Made by a program: the position numbers and the translations under genes
Part shown: positions 29,915 through 37,388 of the stretch, in pieces
Layout: every line of letters begins with the position of its first letter
How positions within the stretch are numbered: the stretch's first letter is position 1
Notes under the pieces: generated by a model
The model's input: only the letters and a program-made list of their open reading frames with translations
Told to the model about the DNA's origin: nothing
Database searches by the model: none
NCBI GenBank assembly: GCA_019120075.1
Contig: DWVT01000208.1
Span: 1 to 40,935 of the forward strand
Length of the DNA: 40,935 bases
Origin: Candidatus Mediterraneibacter excrementigallinarum
Lineage (GTDB): Bacteria > Bacillota > Clostridia > Lachnospirales > Lachnospiraceae
Reading direction: 5' to 3'

Positions 29915-30934
29915 ATGGCAATTCAGATATTAAACAGAAAGAAAGCGAAAAAAGTCGATTTTATGCAGTTTTTAAGCGGAGTGCCGGCGAGAGGCTACGT
30001 GTTTCAGCGCACTCCGTATGAGGAGCAGGTAAAAGAAGCGGCGGAGCTCCTGAAAGCGGCGGACGCGGTACTCATCGGAGCCGGTGCGGGGCTGTCCACG
30101 GCAGCGGGGATGAATTATGGCGGAAAGCGGTTTACGGACAATTTCGGAGAGTTTATAGAAAAGTACGGCTCCGCGATGATGGATATGTACAGTGCGGGAT
30201 TCTATCCTTTCCCGACGGAAGAGGAGAAGTGGGGCTATTGGTCAAAGCACGCATGCCTGAACCGGATCTGGCCGGACGCCCTTCCGCTTTACCGGGAAGT
30301 CTGTGATCTGGTAAAAGATACGCCTCATTTTGTCCTGACGACCAATGTGGACCACCAGTTCTGGAAAGCGGGATTTGCGGATGAAGATATCTTCGCCACT
30401 CAGGGTGATTATGGGGAGATCCAGTGCGCCAGAGGGTGTCATGACAAGGTGTATGACGCCGTCGATCTGTTTCTGGAGATGGATCAGGAGAGGGAAGAAT
30501 GTAAGATTCCGTCTTCCCTGGTACCCAAATGCCCGGTCTGCGGCGGTAATATGGCGATGCATCTCAGGTGCGATCAGTATTTCGTGGAAGAGGAACACTG
30601 GCACGAGGCTGCGGCCCGCTATGCGGATTTCCTGAGAGCCAATCAGAGTAAACACGTGGTACTCCTGGAACTGGGAGTAGGGTTCAACACGCCGACGATC
30701 ATCCGCTTTCCTTTTGAAAAGATGGTGAGGGAAAATGAGAAATGGTCCCTTATCCGTCTGAACCTGGACGAGGCGGTGATGCCGGAGAGCCTGGGAAGAC
30801 GCGCTGTGGGGATCAACGAAGATATTGCCAGGAGCATCAAAGATATCAGTAGCTGTATCGGAGCCGCTGTCGGGGACTCTGAAGATAACAGTGAGAACCG
30901 TGAAGAAAATGGAGAGGAGGTCAGACGGCGATGA
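29915..30934 (+). CDS. class M (SirTM-type) sirtuin, probable protein ADP-ribosyltransferase
   Basis: A 339-residue Sir2-fold protein. The NAD-binding motif is LIGAGAGLSTAAGMNYGG (53-70) and the TTNVDHQFW motif is at 142-150. The residue that is the catalytic His of deacetylating sirtuins is Gln here (Q163 in ATQGDYG), the hallmark of class M sirtuins, which transfer ADP-ribose to proteins. Zinc Cys are C171, C175, C206 and C209. It overlaps the macrodomain gene by 4 bp, the known SirTM-macrodomain pairing. In characterised pathogens the target is a lipoylated GcvH-like protein encoded in the same operon; none is found here, so the target is open. AAAGGAG precedes the start. The promoter carries two TGTAA-N9-TTACA sites. 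Confidence 0.88.
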   Translation: MAIQILNRKKAKKVDFMQFLSGVPARGYVFQRTPYEEQVKEAAELLKAADAVLIGAGAGLSTAAGMNYGGKRFTDNFGEFIEKYGSAMMDMYSAGFYPFPTEEEKWGYWSKHACLNRIWPDALPLYREVCDLVKDTPHFVLTTNVDHQFWKAGFADEDIFATQGDYGEIQCARGCHDKVYDAVDLFLEMDQEREECKIPSSLVPKCPVCGGNMAMHLRCDQYFVEEEHWHEAAARYADFLRANQSKHVVLLELGVGFNTPTIIRFPFEKMVRENEKWSLIRLNLDEAVMPESLGRRAVGINEDIARSIKDISSCIGAAVGDSEDNSENREENGEEVRRR

Positions 30935-31764
30935 AAGACAGGAAGCAGAACGAACGTCTGGACTATCTCCTCCGGGAATTCAAAGAGGACTCGGTACGGT
31001 ACCGGGATCTGGAAGTGAGCGGCGACTATATGGAAAAGAGGATGGCGCTGCGGTCACTCATGAATATCCGTATGCCGGGGAAGATGGCGGAGGAAGTGGT
31101 CAGAGTGCAGGACGAGTTCCTCTCTGAGGAAGCGGAAGAGAAAGGGATCGTGACTCTGGATGAGATCCCTGCTATAGCGGAACAGTACGGGAGCAGCCAT
31201 CCTTTTGCGGACAAGATCTCGATCTGGCAGGGAGATATCACCCGGCTTCAGGTCGGCGTGATCGTGAACGCGGCGAATTCCCAGATGCTGGGGTGCTTCG
31301 TCCCCTGTCACCGCTGTATCGACAATGCGATCCACAGCGCGGCGGGCATTGAACTGCGGGAGGAATGCAGTCATTATATGAAACGCAGGAAGATGCAGTA
31401 CGGATCCCGTTATGAGGAACCCACCGGGCAGGCTGTCCTGACAAAGGGATATAATCTGCCGGCAAAGTATGTGATCCATACCGTGGGGCCTGTCGTAGGC
31501 GGACGTCTGACACAGGCGCTGAGGGATGATCTGAGGAACTGTTACCGGAATGTGCTGCAATGCTGCGTAGAGAACCAGATCCGGTCGGTTGCCTTCTGCT
31601 GTATCAGCACAGGAGAGTTTCATTTTCCCAATGACGAAGCGGCGAAGATCGCAGTGGAGACGGTGACGGATTTTCTGAAAGAGCACGGGGAAGAGTTTGA
31701 CAGGATCATCCTCAATGTGTTTAAGGATATTGACCGGGAGTTATACGAAGAAGAACTGAAGTGA
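30931..31764 (+). CDS. zinc-type macrodomain protein-ADP-ribose hydrolase
   Basis: A 277-residue protein. A helical N-terminal region (1-about 85) leads to a macrodomain: IWQGDITRLQVGVIVNAANSQMLG (98-121), then GCFVPCHRCIDNAIHSAAG, the zinc-macrodomain signature with Cys/His/Cys ligands near 122, 127 and 129. GQAVLTKGYNLPAKYVIHTVGPV and FCCISTGEFHFPNDEAAKIAVETV close the fold. It would remove the ADP-ribose added by the sirtuin, making a reversible switch. The ATGA overlap with the sirtuin gene is direct evidence of coupling. The Rrf2 gene follows after an 86-bp gap that holds its own promoter. Confidence 0.92.
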   Translation: MKDRKQNERLDYLLREFKEDSVRYRDLEVSGDYMEKRMALRSLMNIRMPGKMAEEVVRVQDEFLSEEAEEKGIVTLDEIPAIAEQYGSSHPFADKISIWQGDITRLQVGVIVNAANSQMLGCFVPCHRCIDNAIHSAAGIELREECSHYMKRRKMQYGSRYEEPTGQAVLTKGYNLPAKYVIHTVGPVVGGRLTQALRDDLRNCYRNVLQCCVENQIRSVAFCCISTGEFHFPNDEAAKIAVETVTDFLKEHGEEFDRIILNVFKDIDRELYEEELK

Positions 31765-31788
31765 CACAGGAAGAAGACGCAGAGTCAG

Positions 31789-31825
31789 TGTAATGATTGA
31801 CATTACAATGCGCCGCAGGTAAAAT
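31789..31825 (+). promoter_or_regulatory. rrf2 promoter with TGTAA-N9-TTACA site 3
   Basis: The palindrome at 31789-31807 contains TTGACA (31797-31802). A 17-bp spacer leads to TAAAAT (31820-31825). This is the regulator's own promoter, so autoregulation is likely. Confidence 0.78.
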
Positions 31826-31850
31826 GAAGTCCGTAAGGGAGGAGACCATC

Positions 31851-32279
31851 ATGCAGATTTCAAGCAGATTTACGATCGCCATACATATGATGACATGTAT
31901 GGAGACGTTCAAAGAAGATTATAAGGTCACCAGTGATTTCCTGGCGGCCAGTATTAACGTGAACCCGGTCATCATCCGGAGGATCCTGTCGCAGCTTAAG
32001 GATGCGGGACTGATCGAGGTGAAGAGAGGGACCGGAGGGGCAGCGGTCAGAAAACCGCTGGATGAGATCACATTTCTGGATATATACAGGGCAGTGGAGT
32101 GTATTGAGGAGAATACACTGTTCCATTTTCATGAAAATCCGAACCCTGACTGTCCGGTGGGAAAGAATATCCATAATATTCTGGACGACAAGCTGCAGCG
32201 GGTCCAGACGGCGATGGAGCGGGAACTGGAATCGATCACGCTGGCAGATGTGATGGAAGACCTGAGAAAATACATCTGA
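31851..32279 (+). CDS. Rrf2 family transcriptional regulator (YwnA-like)
   Basis: A 142-residue Rrf2 winged-helix protein. It has SSRFTIAIHMMTCMETF at the N-terminus, and the helix-turn-helix VTSDFLAASINVNPVIIRRILSQLKDAGLIEVKRGTGGAAVRKP. The ENTLFHFHENPNPDCPVGKNI segment resembles B. subtilis YwnA closely, including a single Cys (in NPDCPVG) that could be the redox sensor. The three clustered Cys of IscR or NsrR are absent, so an Fe-S cluster is less likely. I chose the ATG at 31851 for AAGGGAGGAG; a longer frame would begin inside the promoter. The YwnB-like gene at 34515 mirrors the ywnA-ywnB pairing. It is the natural candidate to bind the TGTAA-N9-TTACA sites. Confidence 0.88.
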   Translation: MQISSRFTIAIHMMTCMETFKEDYKVTSDFLAASINVNPVIIRRILSQLKDAGLIEVKRGTGGAAVRKPLDEITFLDIYRAVECIEENTLFHFHENPNPDCPVGKNIHNILDDKLQRVQTAMERELESITLADVMEDLRKYI

Positions 32280-32329
32280 CCGGTGTTCCGGTCGGCACGA
32301 CGGGTTACATTATCCTTTGGGGACATACA

Positions 32330-32473
32330 TTGGAAAAACTGTATCACAGCTATATGGTATTCGGTACAGAACAGCGGATAGGCGCTCTTGTGAAGGATGA
32401 ACATTACTATGTACGGGCTGATGCATTTAATGAAAATGGGATAACGGAAGGGGCTGAAGTTGTAAAGGTCTGA
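32330..32473 (+). CDS. possible 47-aa ORF or gene remnant
   Basis: Between rrf2 and the AAA-ATPase gene (280-bp gap) an open frame starts with TTG, with GGGG about 8 nt upstream. It reads MEKLYHSYMVFGTEQRIGALVK and then DEHYYVRADAFNENGITEGAEVVKV. The composition is protein-like, with a small beta-rich pattern, and I do not recognise the family. It may be the 3' end of a lost gene or a true small protein. Confidence 0.35.
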   Translation: MEKLYHSYMVFGTEQRIGALVKDEHYYVRADAFNENGITEGAEVVKV

Positions 32474-32559
32474 AACCTGCAGGCAGCTTATTATGGGTTT
32501 CATTCTTGCGACTCCTGATGTATAATAGCAGAAAAGCATCCGAAAAGGGAGGCGGCGGA

Positions 32560-34269
32560 ATGAAAGATAAGATCATGAAAAAACTTCCGGTTGGAATTGA
32601 AAAATTCAGGAAAATATGTACAGAGGGATTTTACTATATTGATAAGACCGGATTTATAAAGGAACTGCTGGATTCCTGGGCAGAGGTGAATCTGTTTACC
32701 AGACCCCGGCGTTTCGGGAAGTCGCTGAATATGGATATGCTTCGTTCTTTCTTTGAGATCGGTGCGGATGCATCTCTGTTCAAAGGACTCCAGATCTCAG
32801 AAGAAAAGGAATTATGCGGGAAATACCAGGGACAGTATCCGGTAATCTCTTTAAGCCTGAAAGATGTGGAGAGTGATTCGTATGAGATGTCATACGAACT
32901 GCTGAGCGGACTTATTTATGATGAAGCGCTCCGCCTGCAGTGGCTGCTGGACAGTGACAGACTGACAAAGTACGACAAGGCTCCTCTTCAGAGGATTCTG
33001 GATCAGGGCTTTCGTAATCAGGCAGAACTGTGTCAGTGTATAAAACTGCTGTCCGGACTCCTTTATAAACATTATGATAAGAAAGTCATCATACTGATCG
33101 ATGAATATGACGTGCCTCTGAATAAGGCATATCAGAACGGATATTACGACAGAATGATATCGCTGATCCGGACGATGTTCAGCATGGCGTTGAAAACGAA
33201 TGATTCACTGTTCTTTGCTGTCCTGACAGGCTGCCTTCGTGTCTCAAAGGAAAGTATATTTACCGGACTGAATAATTTTAAAGTCCACTCGATATCGGAC
33301 GTCAGATATGATGAATATTTCGGATTTACAGATGAAGAAGTCAAAAAGCTGCTTGCCGATTACGGAATGGAGGAAAAATACGGGGAAGTAAAAGAATGGT
33401 ATGACGGGTATCGGTTCGGACAGCAGGAGGTATACTGCCCGTGGGATGTGCTGAATTATGTGTCGGATCACCTGGCCGACAGGAGTGCCGAGCCTGCGCT
33501 TTACTGGGCCAACAGCAGTGGAAATATGACGGTAAGAGATATCATCGAACAGTCCACAGGTACAGTACGGGCGGAGATCGAGCAGTTGGTTTCCGGAGGA
33601 GTAGTGAAGAAGAAAATTATTCCTGAGATGACATATCAGGATCTGGCTTCAGAAGATGCGGAAGAAAAGATGACCTATCTGTGGAGCCTGCTGTATAACA
33701 CGGGGTATCTGACTGACACCGAAAGGGTGACGGGAGGCATACACAGTCTGGCGATTCCGAACCGGGAGGTAAGGCTTATATTTGAGCAGCAGATCCTGAC
33801 ATGGTTCTCCAAAGCAGTCAAAAATGATACGGCGAAGCTCCGTAATTTCTGCGATGCGGTAAAATCCGGCGATGCAGAAGAAATGCAGAAGTTATTTAAC
33901 GGTTTTTTAAGAAGATCGATCAGTATCCGGGATACTGCGGTCAGGAAAGGAAGAAAAGAATCTTTCTACCATGGGATACTGGTCGGACTCATGGGGAGCG
34001 AGGATTCGTGGATCGTGCGCTCAAACCCTGAATCCGGAGACGGTTACAGTGATATCCTTGTGGAAATCCCTGAGGACGGAGTCGGCTGTGTGATCGAAAT
34101 AAAATATGCTGAGGAGAGAAAGTTTGACGAAAAGTGCATGGAGGCGATGCGGCAGATCAAGGAGAAGAATTATGCTGAACAGCTGAGGATTGACGGGCTG
34201 GAAGTGATCCATGCATATGGCGTGGCATGCTGTCTCAAGGAATGCAGGATCGTGCATGAAAAACTGTAG
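32560..34269 (+). CDS. AAA-ATPase_like protein with C-terminal PD-(D/E)XK nuclease domain (DUF1703), full length
   Basis: A 569-residue complete member of the AAA-ATPase_like/DUF1703 family. Walker A is FTRPRRFGKS (about 46-55) and Walker B KKVIILIDEYD (about 174-183). LTGCLRVSKESIFTGLNNF is a sensor region, followed by VKEWYDGYRFG. The C-terminal nuclease has GYSDILVEIPEDG and VIEIKYAEE (D...ExK of PD-(D/E)XK), then DGLEVIHAYGVAC. The family's role is unknown; many copies exist in gut Clostridia and Bacteroidetes. AAGGGAGG (32545-32552) supports the ATG at 32560. This copy serves as the reference for the shortened one at 10786. A terminator follows. Confidence 0.9.
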   Translation: MKDKIMKKLPVGIEKFRKICTEGFYYIDKTGFIKELLDSWAEVNLFTRPRRFGKSLNMDMLRSFFEIGADASLFKGLQISEEKELCGKYQGQYPVISLSLKDVESDSYEMSYELLSGLIYDEALRLQWLLDSDRLTKYDKAPLQRILDQGFRNQAELCQCIKLLSGLLYKHYDKKVIILIDEYDVPLNKAYQNGYYDRMISLIRTMFSMALKTNDSLFFAVLTGCLRVSKESIFTGLNNFKVHSISDVRYDEYFGFTDEEVKKLLADYGMEEKYGEVKEWYDGYRFGQQEVYCPWDVLNYVSDHLADRSAEPALYWANSSGNMTVRDIIEQSTGTVRAEIEQLVSGGVVKKKIIPEMTYQDLASEDAEEKMTYLWSLLYNTGYLTDTERVTGGIHSLAIPNREVRLIFEQQILTWFSKAVKNDTAKLRNFCDAVKSGDAEEMQKLFNGFLRRSISIRDTAVRKGRKESFYHGILVGLMGSEDSWIVRSNPESGDGYSDILVEIPEDGVGCVIEIKYAEERKFDEKCMEAMRQIKEKNYAEQLRIDGLEVIHAYGVACCLKECRIVHEKL

Positions 34270-34344
34270 GATTTTGTAAACTTTTTCCGGTAGCTATATT
34301 TTCCACATAATTATGCTGTAATAGTGAATTTGGTTTAGCGTTAT

Positions 34345-34374
34345 AAAATAGCATCCTTGATGGGTGCTGTTTTT
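34345..34374 (+). terminator. terminator after the AAA-ATPase gene
   Basis: AGCATCC (34350-34356) pairs with GGGTGCT (34362-34368), extended outward by AAAAT/GTTTT, and followed by T-rich sequence. The surrounding 34270-34425 is AT-rich without a gene. Confidence 0.75.
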
Positions 34375-34425
34375 ATTTAATTAGAAAACTTTGTCCTCAA
34401 CTATATAAAATTCTAAAATTTTTAA

Positions 34426-34462
34426 TGTAACTATTGACATTACAACTTGCATATGCTATTCT
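34426..34462 (+). promoter_or_regulatory. ywnB-like promoter with TGTAA-N9-TTACA site 4
   Basis: The palindrome at 34426-34444 contains TTGACA (34434-34439). A 17-bp spacer leads to TATTCT (34457-34462) with an extended TGC. The layout is the same as at the sirtuin promoter, base for base in spacing. Confidence 0.8.
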
Positions 34463-34474
34463 GACAATGCGAGA

Positions 34475-34493
34475 TGTAACAAATATGATTACA
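34475..34493 (+). promoter_or_regulatory. TGTAA-N9-TTACA site 5
   Basis: It starts 49 bp after site 4, exactly the spacing seen between sites 1 and 2. It lies just past the expected transcription start. Confidence 0.75.
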
Positions 34494-34514
34494 ACAAATA
34501 AGGAGGAAACAAAG

Positions 34515-35147
34515 ATGAAGAGAATCGCAGTTGTTTGTGCAAATGGAAAAGCAGGAAAACTTATTGCAAATGAGGCTGTAGCGAGAGGACTGGATGTAAC
34601 GGCAGTTGTAAGAAGCGAAAATCAGACGAAAGCTCAGCACGTTTTACAGAAAGATCTTTATGATCTGACTGCAGAAGATCTGGAGCAGTTTGATGCGGTG
34701 GTAGACGCTTTCGGCGCATGGACGGAGGAGACGCTTCCGCAGCACAGTACTTCTCTGAAACACCTGTGCGATATTCTTTCCGGAAAGGAGACAAGACTTC
34801 TTATCGTTGGCGGTGCGGGCAGCCTTTATGGCAATCCGGAACACACAGCATGCGTGGCAGACGGCCCGGACTTCCCGGATGCGTTCAAACCTCTTGCAGC
34901 CGCAATGGCAAAAGCGTTGAGCGAGCTTCGTGAGAGAAAAGATGTCCGCTGGACATATATCAGCCCGGCTGGTGATTTCCAGGCAGAGGGAGAAAAGACA
35001 GGGGAGTATATCCTTGGAGGAGAGGAACTGACGCTGAATGAGAAGGGTGAGAGCATCATCAGCTATGCGGACTATGCGGTGGCGATGGTAGATGAGATCA
35101 CAGAAGGCAGCCACATTCAGGAGCGGATCAGTGTTGTAAGAAAATAA
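34515..35147 (+). CDS. NAD(P)-binding Rossmann-fold oxidoreductase, YwnB-like
   Basis: A 210-residue NmrA/SDR-like protein. The Rossmann motif is IAVVCANGKAGKLIANEAVARG (about 3-24, a GxxGxxG variant). LDVTAVVRSENQTK follows, then FDAVVDAFGAW, RLLIVGGAGSLY, WTYISPAGDF and SYADYAVAMVDEI. Such proteins bind NAD(P)H and act as quinone reductases or redox sensors; the substrate is unknown. AATAAGGAGGAAACAAA stands before the ATG at 34515, and the frame is open 27 codons further back through the promoter, so the longer start is rejected. Two palindromes in its promoter tie it to the Rrf2 regulator. Confidence 0.87.
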   Translation: MKRIAVVCANGKAGKLIANEAVARGLDVTAVVRSENQTKAQHVLQKDLYDLTAEDLEQFDAVVDAFGAWTEETLPQHSTSLKHLCDILSGKETRLLIVGGAGSLYGNPEHTACVADGPDFPDAFKPLAAAMAKALSELRERKDVRWTYISPAGDFQAEGEKTGEYILGGEELTLNEKGESIISYADYAVAMVDEITEGSHIQERISVVRK

Positions 35148-35186
35148 ACAGAATATTTGACTCGATCATATTTTTTTGGCTACAGA

Positions 35187-35205
35187 TGTAATAAAAAGTA
35201 TTACA
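35187..35205 (+). promoter_or_regulatory. TGTAA-N9-TTACA site 6
   Basis: A single palindrome 22 bp before the PNPOx-like start. The leader from here to the start codon is nearly identical to that of the ywnB-like gene. An upstream TTGACT (35157-35162) with a weak CTACAG 17 bp on could be a promoter. Confidence 0.65.
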
Positions 35206-35226
35206 ATGAATAAGGAGGAAACAAAA

Positions 35227-35622
35227 ATGAGCAAAGTCACAGAATTTTTACAGTCAAACCCGGTACAGTATCTGGCAACAGTGGGGAGAGACAACAAGGC
35301 GAAGGTACGCCCGTTCATGTTCCTGTTCGAACAGGACGGAAAACTCTGGTTCTGCACCAACAACACAAAGGACGTCTACAAAGACATGCAGGCGAATCCG
35401 GAGATCGAAGTGTGCGTATCTGATCCGTCCTACGCATGGATCCGCATCCACGGCACAGCGGTCTTTGAGGATAACATGTCCGTAAAGAAAGGCGCAATGA
35501 ACAACCCGATCGTAAAAAGCCAGTATGAGACGGCTGACAACCCGATCTTTGAAGTGTTCTACATAAAGGACGCTCACGGCGTTATCGCTGACTTCTCAGG
35601 AAATCCGCCGTATGAATTCTGA
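35227..35622 (+). CDS. pyridoxamine 5'-phosphate oxidase-like flavin-binding protein
   Basis: A 131-residue split-barrel protein: KVTEFLQSNPVQYLATVGRDNKAKVRPFMFLFEQDGKLWFCTNNTKDVYKDMQANPEIEVCVSD (the FMN- or F420-binding fold), then WIRIHGTAVFEDN and VFYIKDAHGVIADFSGN. It is probably an FMN-dependent reductase or oxidase of unknown substrate. The frame is open 17 codons upstream, but the AAGGAGGAAACAAAA site fixes the ATG at 35227. It shares its leader and operator with the ywnB-like gene. A second PNPOx-type gene follows after 41 bp and may be cotranscribed. Confidence 0.88.
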   Translation: MSKVTEFLQSNPVQYLATVGRDNKAKVRPFMFLFEQDGKLWFCTNNTKDVYKDMQANPEIEVCVSDPSYAWIRIHGTAVFEDNMSVKKGAMNNPIVKSQYETADNPIFEVFYIKDAHGVIADFSGNPPYEF

Positions 35623-35663
35623 TCATTGATCGCAGGAAATTTAAAATCAGCAGGAGAGGTTTT

Positions 35664-36206
35664 ATGGAGACGAAAGATTATCTGAGAATATTGAGAGAAG
35701 AGATCCATTCCACCGTGATCGCTACAGTAGATGGAGAAGGACATCCGGTTACACGTGTGATCTACATCATGCTGACGGATGAGAACAGCCTGTATTTTAT
35801 CACGGCAAAGGGAAAGGCGTTTTACGCTCAGCATATGGCGGAGATTTACCCGCAGGAGGAGAGCCGGACAGCTCTGGAAGTCTTTCAGGTGGCGGAAGGA
35901 ACGGGAGAGTTCTTCGATCTGTCCGTGAAGCCGATCTTCCGGGATACGTTCGTGCTGGGCGTCAGCGCGAAGGGAGAAGCTGGTCAGATGGGGCAAAATG
36001 GAGAGAAGACCCAGAGAAATGCGTCGGGGCAGCAGGGCGGATATTTCATCACGGACCGATGCCGCGGATGCCGCATCTGCTGCAGTAAATGTCCTCAGAA
36101 ATGTATCGATATGTCCGCAAAACCGTTTGTCATTCAGCAGGAACACTGCCTGCACTGCGGGAACTGCATGGAGGCATGTCCGTTCGGAGCGGTGGAGAGG
36201 AGATAA
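35664..36206 (+). CDS. PNPOx-like protein with C-terminal 4Fe-4S ferredoxin domain, internally shortened
   Basis: A 180-residue protein. The N-terminal split barrel begins DYLRILREEIHSTVIATVDGEGHPVTRVIYIML and runs to KGKAFYAQ. The family then usually has about 40 more barrel residues before the EIYPQEESRTALEVFQVAEGTGEFFDL segment; here the two join directly, which suggests an in-frame loss. The C-terminus carries two 4Fe-4S motifs: CRGCRICCSKCPQKC and CLHCGNCMEACP. Such proteins couple flavin chemistry to ferredoxin-like electron transfer. With part of the barrel gone, FMN binding is doubtful. GGAGAGG precedes the start. The shortening is judged from memory of the family. Confidence 0.75.
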   Translation: METKDYLRILREEIHSTVIATVDGEGHPVTRVIYIMLTDENSLYFITAKGKAFYAQHMAEIYPQEESRTALEVFQVAEGTGEFFDLSVKPIFRDTFVLGVSAKGEAGQMGQNGEKTQRNASGQQGGYFITDRCRGCRICCSKCPQKCIDMSAKPFVIQQEHCLHCGNCMEACPFGAVERR

Positions 36207-36253
36207 GATCATATTTTATGGTCAGACCATTCCGAAGGGATGGATGAATAAAC

Positions 36254-36304
36254 AGAAATACAGTCCTGTACGGATGATTCTCCGCACAGAGCTGTATTTC
36301 TTTA
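36254..36304. terminator. bidirectional terminator between convergent genes
   Basis: AGAAATACAG (36254-36263) and CTGTATTTCT (36292-36301) are perfect 10-bp arms; inside, CTGTACGGA nearly pairs with TCCGCACAG. TT follows. It suits the PNPOx-ferredoxin gene (+) and the aldo/keto reductase (-). Confidence 0.75.
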
Positions 36305-36347
36305 CTCTGCTATGTTTCAGTCCAGATAATTCCCTGCCGGGCTGGAA

Positions 36348-37196
36348 TTATACAAGGGGCATAAACCACTCTACAGTAGCCGGATCGTAGTGTGAGAAGA
36401 ACAGGCTGTTTCCGGTATCCAGCGCTTCGATCTCTTTCATTTCCTCTGCGTCGAGAGAGAAATCAAAGATATTGAAGTTCTCTTCCATACGGTTTCTGTG
36501 CGTGGACTTGGGGATCAGCACTACGTCGCTCTGAAGGAGGAAACGAAGCGCAGTCTGTGCGACTGTCTTTCCGTGCTTCTCACCGATCTTTTTCAGTACC
36601 GGATTGTTGAAGTAATCGTTTTTGCCCTCTGCGAACGGTCCCCATGACATGATCTGTGTTCCGTTCTTTTTCATATATTCCTTTGCAGTCTTCTGCTGCT
36701 GGAATACATGGGTCTCCACCTGGTTCACCGCCGGTTTGATCCGGGAGAAGTGGAAGAGGTCCAGGTAACGGTCCGGATAGAAGTTGGACACGCCGATGGC
36801 ACGGACTTTTTTCTCGTCGTAAGCCTCCTCCATAGCGCGGTAGGTTCCGTAGTAATCGCCGAAGGGCTGGTGGATCAGGAGCAGGTCGATATAATCTGTC
36901 TGAAGATTCTTCAGGGATTCCTCAATGGAAGCCTTTGCCTTTTCATATCCCGCATTGGAGATCCACACCTTTGTAGTGATGAAAAACTCTTCCCTCGGAA
37001 GCCCGCTTTTTGCGATCGCGCTGCCGACGCCTGCCTCATTGCCGTAAGCCTGTGCGGTATCAATGCTGCGGTAACCGGTCTCGATGGCCTCCAGTACGCA
37101 GCGCTCGGTCTCCTCCGGCGGAGTCTGATATACTCCATAACCTAATTTCGGCATCTTGACGCCGTTGTTCAATGTAACATATTTAACATATTCCAT
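36348..37196 (-). CDS. aldo/keto reductase
   Basis: A 282-residue TIM-barrel reductase. The start is VTLNNGVKMPKLGYGVYQTPPEE, then GYRSIDTAQAYGNEAGVG with the catalytic Asp and Tyr. The Lys lies in FFITTKVWISNAGYEKAKASIEESL, the His in YIDLLLIHQPFGDYYGTYRAMEE, and the NADPH site in RFLLQSDVVLIPKSTHRNRMEENFNIFDF. It reduces carbonyl compounds with NADPH. CGGAGGA precedes the start on its strand. It is divergent from a LysR gene, with two palindromes in the shared gap, so LysR control is likely. Confidence 0.94.
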   Translation of the reverse strand: MEYVKYVTLNNGVKMPKLGYGVYQTPPEETERCVLEAIETGYRSIDTAQAYGNEAGVGSAIAKSGLPREEFFITTKVWISNAGYEKAKASIEESLKNLQTDYIDLLLIHQPFGDYYGTYRAMEEAYDEKKVRAIGVSNFYPDRYLDLFHFSRIKPAVNQVETHVFQQQKTAKEYMKKNGTQIMSWGPFAEGKNDYFNNPVLKKIGEKHGKTVAQTALRFLLQSDVVLIPKSTHRNRMEENFNIFDFSLDAEEMKEIEALDTGNSLFFSHYDPATVEWFMPLV

Positions 37197-37225
37197 GATA
37201 AATTCCTCCGTTTCTTCTGAAATCT

Positions 37226-37359
37226 GATCATATTATGATCGTTGTCCGGTTACGGTTCAAAGTAACCTTTTCTGTATCAGGGCGTTTCCCTGTTTCCAGT
37301 TATCAGTTTACATCCGGGAACGGAAAATGTACAATAAGAATACAGGAATCCAGATTCCT
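37226..37359. promoter_or_regulatory. two palindromes in the akr/lysR divergent gap
   Basis: GATCATATTATGATC (37226-37240; 6-bp arms) lies about 30 bp from the reductase start. AGGAATCCAGATTCCT (37344-37359; 7-bp arms) lies 30 bp before the lysR start. The sites are candidates for LysR binding or other regulators. Confidence 0.4.
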
Positions 37360-37388
37360 AAAAATGAATAGTGAGAAGGTGAGAGAAT

